A DNA stretch of 64,000 nucleotides from Chitinophaga caeni (GCF_002557795.1 NZ_CP023777.1:1628001-1692000), one strand, 5' to 3'; shown: positions 1 through 9,160, counted from the first letter of the stretch. Program-made: numbers and translations. The notes: a model not told the origin generated them from the sequence alone.

Positions 1-17
1 TTTAAGTTTATAATTAT

Positions 18-581
18 ATGCAAGAAGATCTCAATTTAATCCTGGACGATGCCAATGATAGCATGAGTAAAGCTATCGCTCACCTGGAAGCGGAACTTAC
101 CAAAATTAGAGCTGGAAAGGCCAATCCCCAAATACTGGATGGAATTACCGTGGACTATTATGGCGCTCCAACTCCGTTAAACCAAGTAGCTAACGTAAGT
201 GTGGCTGATGCTAGAACCTTGACGGTTCAGCCTTGGGAGAAAAATATGCTTCAACCGATTGAAAGAGCCATCATTGCATCAAACATTGGAATAAACCCTC
301 AAAATGACGGGGTTATTATCCGCTTGTTTTTACCGCCTCTAACAGAAGAAAGAAGGAAGGAATTAGTGAAAAGGGTGAATGCAGAAGGCGAACAAGGGAA
401 AGTGGCCGTGCGTAATATCCGAAGGGATGCTATCGAAGCTATCAAGAAACTACAAAAGGATGGATTGAGTGAAGATACGGCGAAAGATGCCGAAGCCGAT
501 GTACAAGAGCTAACCGACAAGTTCATCGCTTTGGTTGATAAACATTGCGAAGCTAAAGACAAAGAGATCATGGCTATTTAA
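18..581 (+). CDS. frr: Ribosome recycling factor
   Basis: 187 aa, the normal length for RRF. With EF-G and IF3 it splits the post-termination ribosome after each round of translation in the cytoplasm. The sequence shows the RRF pattern throughout: an N-terminal helix with KIRAGKANP (about 31-39), the small domain with DYYGAPTPLNQVA, and the long C-terminal helices with RRKELVKRVNAEGE and VRNIRRDA. The ATG at 18 fits the family N-terminus, although the window begins only 17 bases upstream, so the promoter and any upstream partner (often pyrH) are not visible. A hairpin with a T-tract follows the stop, so transcription probably ends here. Identification is secure. Confidence 0.97.
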   Translation: MQEDLNLILDDANDSMSKAIAHLEAELTKIRAGKANPQILDGITVDYYGAPTPLNQVANVSVADARTLTVQPWEKNMLQPIERAIIASNIGINPQNDGVIIRLFLPPLTEERRKELVKRVNAEGEQGKVAVRNIRRDAIEAIKKLQKDGLSEDTAKDAEADVQELTDKFIALVDKHCEAKDKEIMAI

Positions 582-621
582 TAAATTCTGTTATAGCTTT
601 CATAAATTATTTATTAAGATT

Positions 622-656
622 CCCGGTTCATATATTTATGGGCCGGGATTTTTTAT
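622..656 (+). terminator. Rho-independent terminator after frr
   Basis: The inverted repeat TCCCGG/CCGGGA (621-626 and 643-648) is followed by a run of T with one A. It lies 40 bases after the frr stop and separates frr from the next gene. Confidence 0.75.
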
Positions 657-761
657 TTTTTGGAAGTTCTTTTGTAATATGTATTTATAAAATGCCGGGT
701 TCGCCCTGTTCAAATTTTATTATAAGCGATTCATTCTTTTACTATAAAGTTTGGTTTACTG

Positions 762-2987
762 ATGTCGTCGTATGCTGTAAAGGATTTAGTAAGGGCTGCC
801 AAGGGTTTGATTAGCCGGATAGTGCCTAAGCAAGCTGGTAACTTTGAGCTAGCTATTATTTCTCAAGAAAACGGGAAAGATGTATTCGAGATCGAAAGTA
901 GGGATGGTAAGGTGATATTAAGCGGTAGCAATGCCGTGAGCATCGCTTCAGCGTTAAACTGGTATTTAAAATACTATTGCCATTGCCAGTTATCGTGGAA
1001 CGGGGATAATATGCGCCTCCCGCAAACCTTGCCGCTGGTGAGGGAAAAGGTGCGTAAGAATACGGTTTACGATCAAAGGGTATACCTGAATTATTGCACC
1101 TTTAACTATTCTTCTTCGTGGTGGGATTGGGAAAGATGGGAAAGGGAAATCGATTGGATGGCCATGAATGGCATCAATATGCCCCTCGCCATCACGGGAC
1201 AAGAAGCGGTTTGGCAAAATACCCTAAAAAGATTCGGGATGGACGATGATGAAATCCGGAACTTCTTAGTGGGCCCTGCCTACCAGGCCTGGCAATGGAT
1301 GAGTAATATCGAAAATTGGGCCGGACCGTTACCGCAATCCTGGATAGACCGCAGTATAAAATTAGGGCAACAGATATTAAAGCGTGAAAGGGAACTCGGT
1401 ATGACGCCTATTTTGCAAGGATTTACCGGGTATGTTCCGATTGCACTTAAAGAACACTTTCCTGGGGCAGATATTACTATCAAGCCTTCCTGGTTAAAAT
1501 ATTTTCCACCGGGAACAGCGCAGCTAGATCCGTTAGACCCGCTGTTTGCAGAACTAGGGAAAGCATTTATCGAGGAGCAAACAAAATTGTTCGGGACGAA
1601 TCATTTCTATGCCGGCGATCCATTTCACGAAGGGGAGCCCCCCAAGCGATACCGCGGCTACCTGGCCAAAGTAGGTAGGGCCTTGTATGATGTAACTTGC
1701 AGCGCCGATCCTGAAGCAATTATCGTGATGCAAAGCTGGTCGATCCGGGAAGAGGTGGCCCGCGCTGTGCCCGTCGATAAGTTATTAGTACTGGATTTAA
1801 ACAGTACTAAATGGCGGAAGAACCAGGCTTTCTGGGGAAGTAAATGGGTGATGGGAATCATTCACAATTACGGTGGTAATACGGCCATGGCCGGGGCTTT
1901 ACAAAGGGTGCTAAAACAGCAGTCAGCCGGGGCTTTACGGGATAAAGTCTATAGGAACCTAACGGGAATCGGCATTTTCCCGGAAGCCATCGAACATAAC
2001 CCCGTTATCTACGAAGCTGCCGCGGAAATGGCTTGGCATAGCACAACTCCCGATATGAAAAAGTGGATCATGTCGTATATCCATGCTCGTTATGGGCTGG
2101 CTGATCCGGCTACGCAGCTGGCATGGAAGGTGTTGTTACGAACTTTTTATACCGGTAAAACATCTGTGGAGAGTAGGAGGGAGTCTACCCTTACCGCGCG
2201 ACCGGCTTTAAAAGTTTACGGTTCTTCGATGAACGGTGGCTTGAACAACTATAAAAACTATGACTTCCAAGATGCATGGAACGCTCCCAAAGCTATGTTG
2301 CAATCATCCGCCAGTTTGCACGATCTTGCTACCTGGCGTTATGACCTGGTGGATATGTTCCGGCAATGCTTGGCTGATCTCGGTTTGCCCTTACACCAAT
2401 CCTTGAGCGATGCTTACATCGCTGGTAATAAGGCCTTATTTGTCGATAGTTTTACTGTTTTTCTTGATTTAATGGATGATTTAGACGAGCTGTTGGCTAC
2501 CGACGTTCATTTCTTATTGGGCAAATGGTTGTCGGACGCAAGAAAGCTCGGGACAACTCCCGCTGAAAAGGATTTGTATGAGCAAAATGCCCGTTGGCAG
2601 CTAACTGTTTGGGGGCCCTACGAAGCAGATGCCGTATTGTTTGATTATTGCAATAGGCAATGGTCCGGTTTGTTGAAATATTTTTATAAGAAACGTTGGG
2701 ATGATTATTTTAATTTCCTGTTACTGGAATTAGACAAACCGGCTGAAGAAAGGTACGTTGAAACCGATGCTATAAACCACCGGTTCCACCGCCCCGCGAA
2801 TGAAGCCAACGAGTTTTACCGCGCGTTATCTAAATGGGAATATACCTGGTGCGCAGCGGGGGATTCCGAAAAATATATTACGGAACCTTCAGGAGATTGC
2901 TTTGAAACAGTCACAAGGTTATATGCTAAATGGTGGCCGGTTGCATACGAAATGTACCAGCAAATCGCGCTGATTTCTACAGTATAA
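762..2987 (+). CDS. Alpha-N-acetylglucosaminidase, GH89 (NAGLU family)
   Basis: 741 aa, matching the three-domain NAGLU enzymes that remove terminal alpha-linked N-acetylglucosamine. The N-terminal domain (about 5-90) holds AAKGLISRIVP. A TIM barrel (about 100-440) includes NYCTFNYSSSWWDWERWERE and WMAMNGINMPLA, and an all-helical C-terminal domain follows. By comparison with human NAGLU, the acid/base is probably E290 (in DPFHEGEPP) and the nucleophile E408 (in GIFPEAIEHNP). No signal peptide is present: the product starts MSSYAVKDLVRAAKG, already in the N-terminal domain. An in-frame TAA at 723-725 leaves no upstream ATG, so either the enzyme is cytoplasmic or the leader has been lost. No other carbohydrate gene sits next to it. 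Confidence 0.9.
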   Translation: MSSYAVKDLVRAAKGLISRIVPKQAGNFELAIISQENGKDVFEIESRDGKVILSGSNAVSIASALNWYLKYYCHCQLSWNGDNMRLPQTLPLVREKVRKNTVYDQRVYLNYCTFNYSSSWWDWERWEREIDWMAMNGINMPLAITGQEAVWQNTLKRFGMDDDEIRNFLVGPAYQAWQWMSNIENWAGPLPQSWIDRSIKLGQQILKRERELGMTPILQGFTGYVPIALKEHFPGADITIKPSWLKYFPPGTAQLDPLDPLFAELGKAFIEEQTKLFGTNHFYAGDPFHEGEPPKRYRGYLAKVGRALYDVTCSADPEAIIVMQSWSIREEVARAVPVDKLLVLDLNSTKWRKNQAFWGSKWVMGIIHNYGGNTAMAGALQRVLKQQSAGALRDKVYRNLTGIGIFPEAIEHNPVIYEAAAEMAWHSTTPDMKKWIMSYIHARYGLADPATQLAWKVLLRTFYTGKTSVESRRESTLTARPALKVYGSSMNGGLNNYKNYDFQDAWNAPKAMLQSSASLHDLATWRYDLVDMFRQCLADLGLPLHQSLSDAYIAGNKALFVDSFTVFLDLMDDLDELLATDVHFLLGKWLSDARKLGTTPAEKDLYEQNARWQLTVWGPYEADAVLFDYCNRQWSGLLKYFYKKRWDDYFNFLLLELDKPAEERYVETDAINHRFHRPANEANEFYRALSKWEYTWCAAGDSEKYITEPSGDCFETVTRLYAKWWPVAYEMYQQIALISTV

Positions 2988-3015
2988 GTTGATATTGAAA
3001 TTGAATAGGATGCTT

Positions 3016-3927
3016 TTAAGCAGCCTTCGTAGTTTTTGCGGTTACTTGAGATTGTTTCATCTTGGACCGGTTCGCCAAGTACACGCCTGCGAGGATAATT
3101 AACATACAAAGTATTTGGCCGGGACTAACTATTTCACCAGCTAAGGCGCCCCAGCCGATCGCAACTACGGGTAATGCATAAGTTACCATGGAGGCCATCA
3201 TGCCTCCTGCCCTTTGGATTAACTGGTAGAAAAGTACGGAAGCGACCCCTGTTCCCATAATACCGAGTAAAGCGCTGGCGCCAAGTGAACTCCAGGCATT
3301 GGGCGCTTCCTGGAATCTTTCAACAATATCACTACTGGCTAATACCGGGATTGAAAATATTGCCATGAAGAATAGCGAAATACTTCCAAGTTGTAATGAT
3401 GAAAAACCTTTTAAATAATGGTGCACCAAGGAAATATTCAAGCCGTAACAAATAGTGGCTGCGACCACTAATAAACCGTAATGCCAATCATTATTGGAAG
3501 AAATTCCTTTTACAGCAAATAAACCAACTACGCCAACCAGCCCGATACAAATACCCCAGAGTTGTTGTTTTACCAGCGGAGCGTGGAAGATGAGGATGCC
3601 TGTAATCAAGGCAAATAAAGGGGTAAGTGAGTTTAATATTCCTGCCAACGAGCTATCAATCCTAGTTTCTGCTAAGCAGAATAAAAATGCGGGGAAGCCA
3701 TTGCCCAATAATCCTGATAAAATGATAATAGGTATTTTTGCGGTAGGGGTTTTCTTTATATATATGATGAAGAAGGGCAGTAATGTAATGCCCGCCGCGA
3801 TCAACCGAATACTGGCAACCTGGGTAGATGAATAGGATTTCAAACCAATTTTCATCAGTATGAAAGAACTTCCCCAGGTAAGGGATAACAACAAAAAGAC
3901 CAGGTAATTTATCAAACGTTGGCTCAT
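3016..3927 (-). CDS. EamA/DMT-superfamily transporter
   Basis: 303 aa with ten predicted membrane helices arranged as two EamA repeats (about 5-140 and 150-290). The first begins LVFLLLSLTWGSSFILMKIG, typical of drug/metabolite transporters such as RhaT/YdcZ-like exporters. The substrate cannot be read from the sequence. The gene is convergent with the GH89 gene (28-base gap) and divergent from the PPK2 gene. Its own promoter is likely the TACCTTTG box at 3945-3952. The Lys/Thr-rich C-terminal tail (KMKQSQVTAKTTKAA) is short and cytoplasmic. Confidence 0.88.
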   Translation of the reverse strand: MSQRLINYLVFLLLSLTWGSSFILMKIGLKSYSSTQVASIRLIAAGITLLPFFIIYIKKTPTAKIPIIILSGLLGNGFPAFLFCLAETRIDSSLAGILNSLTPLFALITGILIFHAPLVKQQLWGICIGLVGVVGLFAVKGISSNNDWHYGLLVVAATICYGLNISLVHHYLKGFSSLQLGSISLFFMAIFSIPVLASSDIVERFQEAPNAWSSLGASALLGIMGTGVASVLFYQLIQRAGGMMASMVTYALPVVAIGWGALAGEIVSPGQILCMLIILAGVYLANRSKMKQSQVTAKTTKAA

Positions 3928-3944
3928 AGATAGAAAATTCTTCG

Positions 3945-3952
3945 CAAAGGTA
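3945..3952 (-). promoter_or_regulatory. Bacteroidota-type -7 box for the EamA gene
   Basis: The minus strand reads TACCTTTG, an exact match to the TAnnTTTG consensus of the primary sigma factor of this phylum. It lies 18 bases before the start codon. I do not see a clear -33 TTG. Confidence 0.45.
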
Positions 3953-4084
3953 CTATAAGTATCGCTTTAATAAAGTATCATACTTGAACAGAACCCTATG
4001 GACTTTCAATTGTTATATACTTAAAATATAGAAAATCAGTGATTTCCAGTCTTTTTATTAATTTTAACGCCAGAATGCACGCTT

Positions 4085-4837
4085 ATGAGCAAAATCAAAC
4101 TTTCTGAAATCGCTACAGAGCCTCCCAAGAAATTTGAGAAAGATGAGATAAAGAAAGCGAAAGAAGATATTTTAAAGGACCTCAACGAACTCCAAAACCT
4201 GTTGTATGCTTCGCATGAGCATTCATTATTGGTAGTTTTACAAGGAATGGATGCCAGCGGTAAAGATGGTACCATACGCGATGTCTTCGGGGCTTTAAAT
4301 CCCCAGGGGGTCAATGTTCAATCATTTAAAGTACCAACAAAGGAGGAGTTTGATCACGACTTCTTATGGAGGATTCATCAGCATACCCCGGCAAAGGGTA
4401 TGATCCAGGTATTTAACCGCTCGCATTATGAAGATGTTTTACAGTTGAATCATCCCGAAGAAAAAATCATGAAGGCCCGTTTCAAGGCTATCAATAATTT
4501 TGAGCAGCTGTTAGCAGAACATAACAACACTACTATCTTGAAATTCTACTTGCATGTTTCGCATGAAGAGCAAGTGAAGCGCTTGACAGAAAGAACGAAG
4601 AACCCGGAAAAGATGTGGAAGTACAATCCCGAAGATTTTGAGAAATCTGAAAAATACGGTAAGTTCCAAAAACTTTATGAAGACGTCTTCGAAGAATGTA
4701 ACGAGATTCCCTGGACGATCGTTCCAGCAGACGATAACTGGTACAAAGAATACCTGGTAGCCAAAATTTGCCGGGACGCATTAAAGGATATGAACATGAA
4801 ATATCCAACCTTAAAAGCCGTTGCAAGCGAATCATAA
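4085..4837 (+). CDS. Polyphosphate kinase 2 family protein (PPK2)
   Basis: 250 aa. PPK2 enzymes move phosphate between polyphosphate and nucleoside mono- or diphosphates in the cytoplasm. The Walker A loop is GMDASGKDG (54-62). The second motif NRSHYEDVL (111-119) carries the Walker B aspartate D117. The lid region has the Arg/Lys-rich RLTERTKNPEKMWKYNPEDF, and WTIVPADDNWYKEY closes the fold. Length and motifs fit the single-domain PPK2 group that phosphorylates AMP and/or ADP. Choosing between classes I, II and III needs alignment. MscL follows 49 bases downstream on the same strand and may be co-transcribed. Confidence 0.92.
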   Translation: MSKIKLSEIATEPPKKFEKDEIKKAKEDILKDLNELQNLLYASHEHSLLVVLQGMDASGKDGTIRDVFGALNPQGVNVQSFKVPTKEEFDHDFLWRIHQHTPAKGMIQVFNRSHYEDVLQLNHPEEKIMKARFKAINNFEQLLAEHNNTTILKFYLHVSHEEQVKRLTERTKNPEKMWKYNPEDFEKSEKYGKFQKLYEDVFEECNEIPWTIVPADDNWYKEYLVAKICRDALKDMNMKYPTLKAVASES

Positions 4838-4886
4838 CGAAGAAGTATATAATCCCTTAATTTCATAACCGTATAAAACTTTAATT

Positions 4887-5267
4887 ATGTCATTTATTAA
4901 AGAATTCAAAGAATTTGCCATGAAGGGCAACGTCATCGATATGGCCGTTGGTATCGTGATCGGTGCTGCCTTTGGAAAGATTGTTTCAGCATTAGTGAAT
5001 AATATCATCATGCCTCTCGTGGGGATTCTGATAGGGGGATTGGATTTCAAAAATTTAAAAATTACCGTTGGTAATGCGGAAGTAGGATACGGAATTTTTA
5101 TTCAAACAATAGTTGAATTTATTATTGTTGCATTCGCTATTTTCTTATTGATCAAGGCTATCAACAGGATGAAACGTAAGAAAGAAGAAGCACCTGCACC
5201 TCCTCCGGGACCAACTAACGAAGAAAAATTATTGATGGAAATTAGGGATGCTCTTAAATCTAAATAA
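4887..5267 (+). CDS. mscL: Large-conductance mechanosensitive channel
   Basis: 126 aa, the usual MscL size. It forms a homopentameric inner-membrane pore that opens under extreme turgor drop. The N-terminal amphipathic helix ([20 protein letters not shown]) leads into TM1 with the pore-lining [15 protein letters not shown] short periplasmic loop, TM2 ([14 protein letters not shown]) and the basic cytoplasmic segment NRMKRKKEE follow. The C-terminal helix is preceded by a Pro-rich linker (APAPPPGP). An unrelated MscS-type channel lies at 12068, so the cell has two kinds of osmotic safety valve in this window. Confidence 0.97.
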   Translation: MSFIKEFKEFAMKGNVIDMAVGIVIGAAFGKIVSALVNNIIMPLVGILIGGLDFKNLKITVGNAEVGYGIFIQTIVEFIIVAFAIFLLIKAINRMKRKKEEAPAPPPGPTNEEKLLMEIRDALKSK

Positions 5268-5292
5268 GGTGGTGCCTATTTATTTCAAGAAC

Positions 5293-5300
5293 TAATTTTG
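5293..5300 (+). promoter_or_regulatory. Bacteroidota-type -7 box for the DUF3078 gene
   Basis: TAATTTTG matches TAnnTTTG exactly, 21 bases before the start codon at 5322. The -33 element is not evident. Confidence 0.4.
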
Positions 5301-5321
5301 AATACAACTATTGATTAACTC

Positions 5322-6263
5322 ATGAAGAAAATTTTATTGCTGCTCACTTTGGCCATATGTTCTTGGTCCGTTTTGCATGCACAGGATGATACTTTTAAAA
5401 AGTATAGAGAAAACGCCGCCGGAAAACTGAAGAAAGCGGAAAATGATACGACCAATAGGCTCTGGAAAAAAGGCGCTACGTTATCGCTTACCGTAAATCA
5501 AGGTTCGTTGACGAACTGGGCCGCGGGTGGTGATAAATTCTCCTTGTCAATTGCCGGGGCTTTCTCCGGGTTTGCAAACTACAGGAAAGATCGTCATCGA
5601 TGGGATAATACGATGGAATTGGCTTACGGTTATGTAAATACCACCAGCCTCGGTGGCCGAAAAAGCGACGATAGGATCGATCTGACCAGTAAATATGGCT
5701 ATCAAATCGGCAAATCATTATATGCCAGCGCTTTAATGAACTTACGAACCCAGATGGCGAACGGTTACCTTTATACCGATACTTCTGACATCTTCGTTTC
5801 CAAATTCTTCGCACCGGCATACCTGATACTTTCTCCCGGTTTAGACTATATACCAAATGATGAGTTCTCCTTATTCGTTTCACCGATCACGGCAAGGTGG
5901 GTCTTTGTTTTGGACGATAGCTTGGCAAATGTTGGTTCTTACGGTGTAGATACCGGGAAGCATGTGAATACCGAGTACGGCGCTTACCTAACAGCCAATT
6001 GGAACAAGAAAGTAACCGAAAACATCGTCTTTAAAAGCCGCCTCGATCTATTCTCCAATTATAAACACAACCCGAAGAACATCGATGTGTATTGGACGAA
6101 TATGTTGACCATGAAGGTGAATAAATACCTTTCAGCGAACGTATCGCTGGATATGATCTATGATGATGATATCCGCGTGTTTGAAAACAAGAATACCGGG
6201 GTACTGGGGCCGCGATTACAAATAAAACAGGTCATCGGGGTCGGGTTTACGGCCGTCTTCTAG
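5322..6263 (+). CDS. DUF3078 domain-containing envelope protein
   Basis: 313 aa with a clear Sec signal peptide (MKKILLLLTLAICSWSVLHA, cleavage near AQ-DD). The mature part resembles the DUF3078 family of Bacteroidota: a WKKGATLSLTVNQGSLTNWA segment near the start, then alternating aromatic strands with many Asn/Tyr/Asp residues, ending in a beta-strand that finishes with F (GVGFTAVF). This pattern suggests an outer-membrane beta-barrel or barrel-like protein. The family's role is unknown. It has its own promoter box and a strong terminator directly after it, so it is probably a single-gene unit. Confidence 0.82.
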   Translation: MKKILLLLTLAICSWSVLHAQDDTFKKYRENAAGKLKKAENDTTNRLWKKGATLSLTVNQGSLTNWAAGGDKFSLSIAGAFSGFANYRKDRHRWDNTMELAYGYVNTTSLGGRKSDDRIDLTSKYGYQIGKSLYASALMNLRTQMANGYLYTDTSDIFVSKFFAPAYLILSPGLDYIPNDEFSLFVSPITARWVFVLDDSLANVGSYGVDTGKHVNTEYGAYLTANWNKKVTENIVFKSRLDLFSNYKHNPKNIDVYWTNMLTMKVNKYLSANVSLDMIYDDDIRVFENKNTGVLGPRLQIKQVIGVGFTAVF

Positions 6264-6290
6264 TTATTGAATAATTTCTTATTTTTGATA

Positions 6291-6322
6291 AGCCTGCTTA
6301 CCTCGAGGTAGCAGGCTTTTTT
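6291..6322 (+). terminator. Rho-independent terminator after the DUF3078 gene
   Basis: An 11-bp stem with one bulged T (left arm 6291-6302, right arm 6307-6317) around a short CGA-containing loop, followed by six Ts. Confidence 0.85.
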
Positions 6323-6371
6323 AACATATGAGGATTGTTTAGATGCCTTGTTAATTCATTAATATCAGATA

Positions 6372-7160
6372 ATGGCCGATTCTTCCATATATAAAATCAA
6401 GCTCCCGCAGTTCGAAGGCCCTTTCGATCTGCTGCTGTTCTTTATTGAGCGGGACGAACTGGATATTTATAATATCCCGATCAATAATATCACAAAAGAT
6501 TTCCTGGATTACATCCATCAAATGGAGCAACTCAATATTGAATTGGCCAGCGAATTTATACTATTCATCTCCACCTTGATGCGTATCAAGGCCAAGATGT
6601 TGCTGCCGCGGAAAGAACTGGATGAAGAAGGAAATGAAATTGATCCCCGGTTAGAATTGGTAGATAAGATCCTGGAATATAAGCGCTATAAGCAAGCGGC
6701 GGCTGAACTGGCCGAGAAAGAAGCGGAACGCATGCTCCAGATCAAGAGGGGGAATATCTCCAAGGAACTGGCCACCATCGGGGAGGTAACCAGCGAAGGT
6801 ACCGAAATTCAAACGCTGACGCTCTTTAAACTCACGCAGACTTTTGAGAAAGTGATGCAAAAAGTGAAAGAGCGGAACGATAAACCGCAACACGTCGTTT
6901 ACAAGTACGATTATACGATGGAAGGCTCCCGGCAATATATGTTGGAAGTTGCAGCTACAGAGAGAACCATGTCTTTCGAGAAGGTTTTCGATCATTGTAA
7001 AGACCGCATCCATGCTATATTCTTATTCCTTAGCATGTTAGAATTGGTGCAAGCCAAGTTCCTCAATATCATGGTGGGAGATGGCCGGAATAATTTTATA
7101 ATAGAATACGTGGATGAAGCGGATCGCCCAGATACAGAACCCGTAGTTTTTGAAGAATAG
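6372..7160 (+). CDS. scpA: Segregation and condensation protein A
   Basis: 262 aa. ScpA is the kleisin that bridges SMC heads together with ScpB in chromosome condensation and segregation. The N-terminal helical motif is intact: YKIKLPQFEGPFDLLLFFIE (7-26), then the conserved LDIYNIPI and ASEFILFISTLMRIKAKMLL. A charged linker and the C-terminal winged-helix region (MSFEKVFDHC to FLSMLELVQAK) follow. Length is normal. scpB and smc are not in this window. The gene starts shortly after a terminator and is followed 27 bases later by the AraC regulator, which need not be functionally related. Confidence 0.95.
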   Translation: MADSSIYKIKLPQFEGPFDLLLFFIERDELDIYNIPINNITKDFLDYIHQMEQLNIELASEFILFISTLMRIKAKMLLPRKELDEEGNEIDPRLELVDKILEYKRYKQAAAELAEKEAERMLQIKRGNISKELATIGEVTSEGTEIQTLTLFKLTQTFEKVMQKVKERNDKPQHVVYKYDYTMEGSRQYMLEVAATERTMSFEKVFDHCKDRIHAIFLFLSMLELVQAKFLNIMVGDGRNNFIIEYVDEADRPDTEPVVFEE

Positions 7161-7187
7161 TGTTTTAGGATTGCTAAAATTTTGATT

Positions 7188-8093
7188 ATGAGTGATAAAA
7201 GGAATCAAATTGAAATCGTGAAGTTGCCGGATTACGGCCAGCAAGAACCTACTTTTATCGTCAACTCCTTATGCGGGATGGGGCAAAATTTTTTCGATCA
7301 TAATAAAAGTCCGCACCGACATGATTTTTACGCGATCTACTGGATAAAAAAGGGCCGCTTAACACATATTATCGATACACAAGTCCATGAAGTCAACGAA
7401 AACACCTTGTTCTTCGTAGCACCCGGACAAGTACACCAGTTGGACTTTAGCGAGAAAGTAGAAGGTTACATGATCGCATTCCATGAAGGGTTTATGTGCT
7501 TGACCCCGAAAACAGAAACACAGATCGAGTCCGGCCTGTTTTTCAATGCAAATTTCAGTTCAATTATACAGGTAGATGCCGAACAGTCCAAGCCACTGGA
7601 ATGGATCGTGCAACAGATGTTCGAAGAACTGAATGACAAGCGTTCGGCATACGAGGAGGCTTTCCATGGCTTATTGCATTATTTCCTGCTGTTATCTGCC
7701 CGCTTAAGGGAAGCGTCGAAACCCTTGACCCCCGAGCAGCATGTAAAGCATAACAGCGGTGTATTTATGCAATTCCGTGCCTTGATTGAAAAACATTATA
7801 TCGACAAGAAAAACGTATCGGATTACGCAGAACTCCTGCATGTAAAACCGGTATTGCTCAACGAGATCAGTAAGCAACTCTCCGGGATCACTGCCGGGGA
7901 GCATATCCGCAACCGGGTCATTCTCGAAGCACAAAGGTTACTTTTCAATACAGATATGACTGCCAAGGAAATCGCTTACAGCCTTGGATTTGAAGATCCG
8001 CATTATTTTAGCAGGTTTTTTAAAAAATATACGAACCAAACCCCGCTCGAATTCAAGGAGATGTCTGCTAAAATGGATAAGATACCTGATTGA
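7188..8093 (+). CDS. AraC-family transcriptional regulator
   Basis: 301 aa. The first part is a cupin-type effector-binding domain (about 15-140, with HRHDFYAIYWIKKG and the FFVAPGQVHQL turn). The last 100 residues are the double helix-turn-helix of AraC/XylS regulators, with RVILEAQRLLFNTDMTAKEI and the signature SLGFEDPHYFSRFFKKYTNQ. I start it at the ATG at 7188 (MSDKRNQIE); the upstream TTG at 7182 adds only two residues. It heads a run of stress-type genes (pirin, YceI, nitroreductase, OsmC, pirin) and probably controls some of them. A repeated GTACACTA in the gap to the first pirin is a candidate operator. Confidence 0.9.
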   Translation: MSDKRNQIEIVKLPDYGQQEPTFIVNSLCGMGQNFFDHNKSPHRHDFYAIYWIKKGRLTHIIDTQVHEVNENTLFFVAPGQVHQLDFSEKVEGYMIAFHEGFMCLTPKTETQIESGLFFNANFSSIIQVDAEQSKPLEWIVQQMFEELNDKRSAYEEAFHGLLHYFLLLSARLREASKPLTPEQHVKHNSGVFMQFRALIEKHYIDKKNVSDYAELLHVKPVLLNEISKQLSGITAGEHIRNRVILEAQRLLFNTDMTAKEIAYSLGFEDPHYFSRFFKKYTNQTPLEFKEMSAKMDKIPD

Positions 8094-8109
8094 TAATCAA
8101 TTAGTAATA

Positions 8110-8156
8110 GTACACTAACCCCCCGCATTCTCCTGTTGACAAATTTTTGTACACTA
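8110..8156. promoter_or_regulatory. Direct repeat GTACACTA, candidate AraC operator
   Basis: GTACACTA occurs at 8110-8117 and again at 8149-8156, 39 bases apart start to start, between the araC-type gene and the first pirin gene. AraC-family proteins bind spaced direct repeats, so these are plausible binding sites. The link is inference. Confidence 0.35.
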
Positions 8157-8197
8157 TTTTCGGTAATTTGTCCATTTAAAATAGATGTTGTAACGCT

Positions 8198-8226
8198 TAA
8201 TTTTGTGTTATCAAAACAAAAAGGAG
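8198..8226 (+). promoter_or_regulatory. Promoter -7 box and Shine-Dalgarno of pirin 1
   Basis: TAATTTTG (8198-8205) fits TAnnTTTG. AAGGAG (8221-8226) stands 8 bases before the ATG at 8235. A strong Shine-Dalgarno is uncommon in this phylum, and it decides the start in favour of 8235 over an upstream TTG at 8136. Confidence 0.5.
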
Positions 8227-8234
8227 CATTCCAA

Positions 8235-9101
8235 ATGAGAAAGCAAATTTCCAAAATATATCAAGGTGGCCAACCGCATTTCGTGGGAGATGGTTTCAGG
8301 GTAACGAACCTGTTTCCGAATGGCAACAAGCTTGGCAAGGAAATGAGTCCTTTCTATTTAATGGATTATGCCGCCCCGGCATATTTTCCTCCAAGTGATA
8401 AACCGAGGGGCGTTGGTGCCCATCCGCACAAGGGCTTCGAAACCGTAACCATCGTTTATCAAGGTGCACTTGAACACCGCGATTCAGCAGGCAACAGCGG
8501 GAAGCTATACCCCGGTGACGTGCAATGGATGACCGCTGGTGCGGGGATATTGCATGAAGAAAAACATGAAACGGAATTTAGCAAGAAGGGTGGAAAAATA
8601 GAGATGATGCAATTGTGGGTGAACCTGCCTAAGAAGGACAAATCCACTCCGCCGGCCTATCAAGAATTATCAAAAGATAATATCCCGGTGATCCGGTTGG
8701 ACGAACAAGGCAGCTATTTACGTGTTATAGCTGGAGAGCATGCCGGTATTAAAGGCGCTGCATCAACTTTTACCCCGGTCTATATTTATGATGTGAAGTT
8801 GGAACCGGGTACAGCGCTCGATCTTCAATTACCTGCGAGTTTTAATACCGGTATCGTTGCCTTGGAAGGCGTGATGGAAATAAATTCCAATCAAACGATA
8901 AAAGCAGTTGAATTGGCGCTTTTCGAGCATGAAGGAGAGGAAATCAAGGTGGAGGCTAAGGAATCTTCCAGGTTATTAGTGTTGAGCGGGGAACCTATCA
9001 ATGAACCCATCTTCGCTTACGGTCCATTCCTGATGAATTCCTCTGAAGATATTGTTCAGGCTTTGCAGGAGTTTGAATCCGGCAAAATGGGCGTATTATA
9101 A
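8235..9101 (+). CDS. Pirin family protein (first copy)
   Basis: 288 aa bicupin. The iron ligands of pirins are all present in the N-terminal cupin: H63 and H65 (GAHPHKGFET), H107 and E109 (GAGILHEEKHE). The spacing matches human pirin (H56, H58, H101, E103). Bacterial pirins such as YhhW show quercetin 2,3-dioxygenase activity, but the natural substrate is usually unknown. The C-terminal part includes the pirin C-terminal signature GEPINEPIFAYGPFLMNS. The start was set by the Shine-Dalgarno at 8221. A second, shorter pirin (11212) lies 2 kb away with the same AAAAAGGAG leader, suggesting joint control. Confidence 0.93.
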   Translation: MRKQISKIYQGGQPHFVGDGFRVTNLFPNGNKLGKEMSPFYLMDYAAPAYFPPSDKPRGVGAHPHKGFETVTIVYQGALEHRDSAGNSGKLYPGDVQWMTAGAGILHEEKHETEFSKKGGKIEMMQLWVNLPKKDKSTPPAYQELSKDNIPVIRLDEQGSYLRVIAGEHAGIKGAASTFTPVYIYDVKLEPGTALDLQLPASFNTGIVALEGVMEINSNQTIKAVELALFEHEGEEIKVEAKESSRLLVLSGEPINEPIFAYGPFLMNSSEDIVQALQEFESGKMGVL

Positions 9102-9160
9102 AAATTACAATTACACTTTAACGATAGAATTATTTCAACAAAAAATTAAAATTTAAAAAA

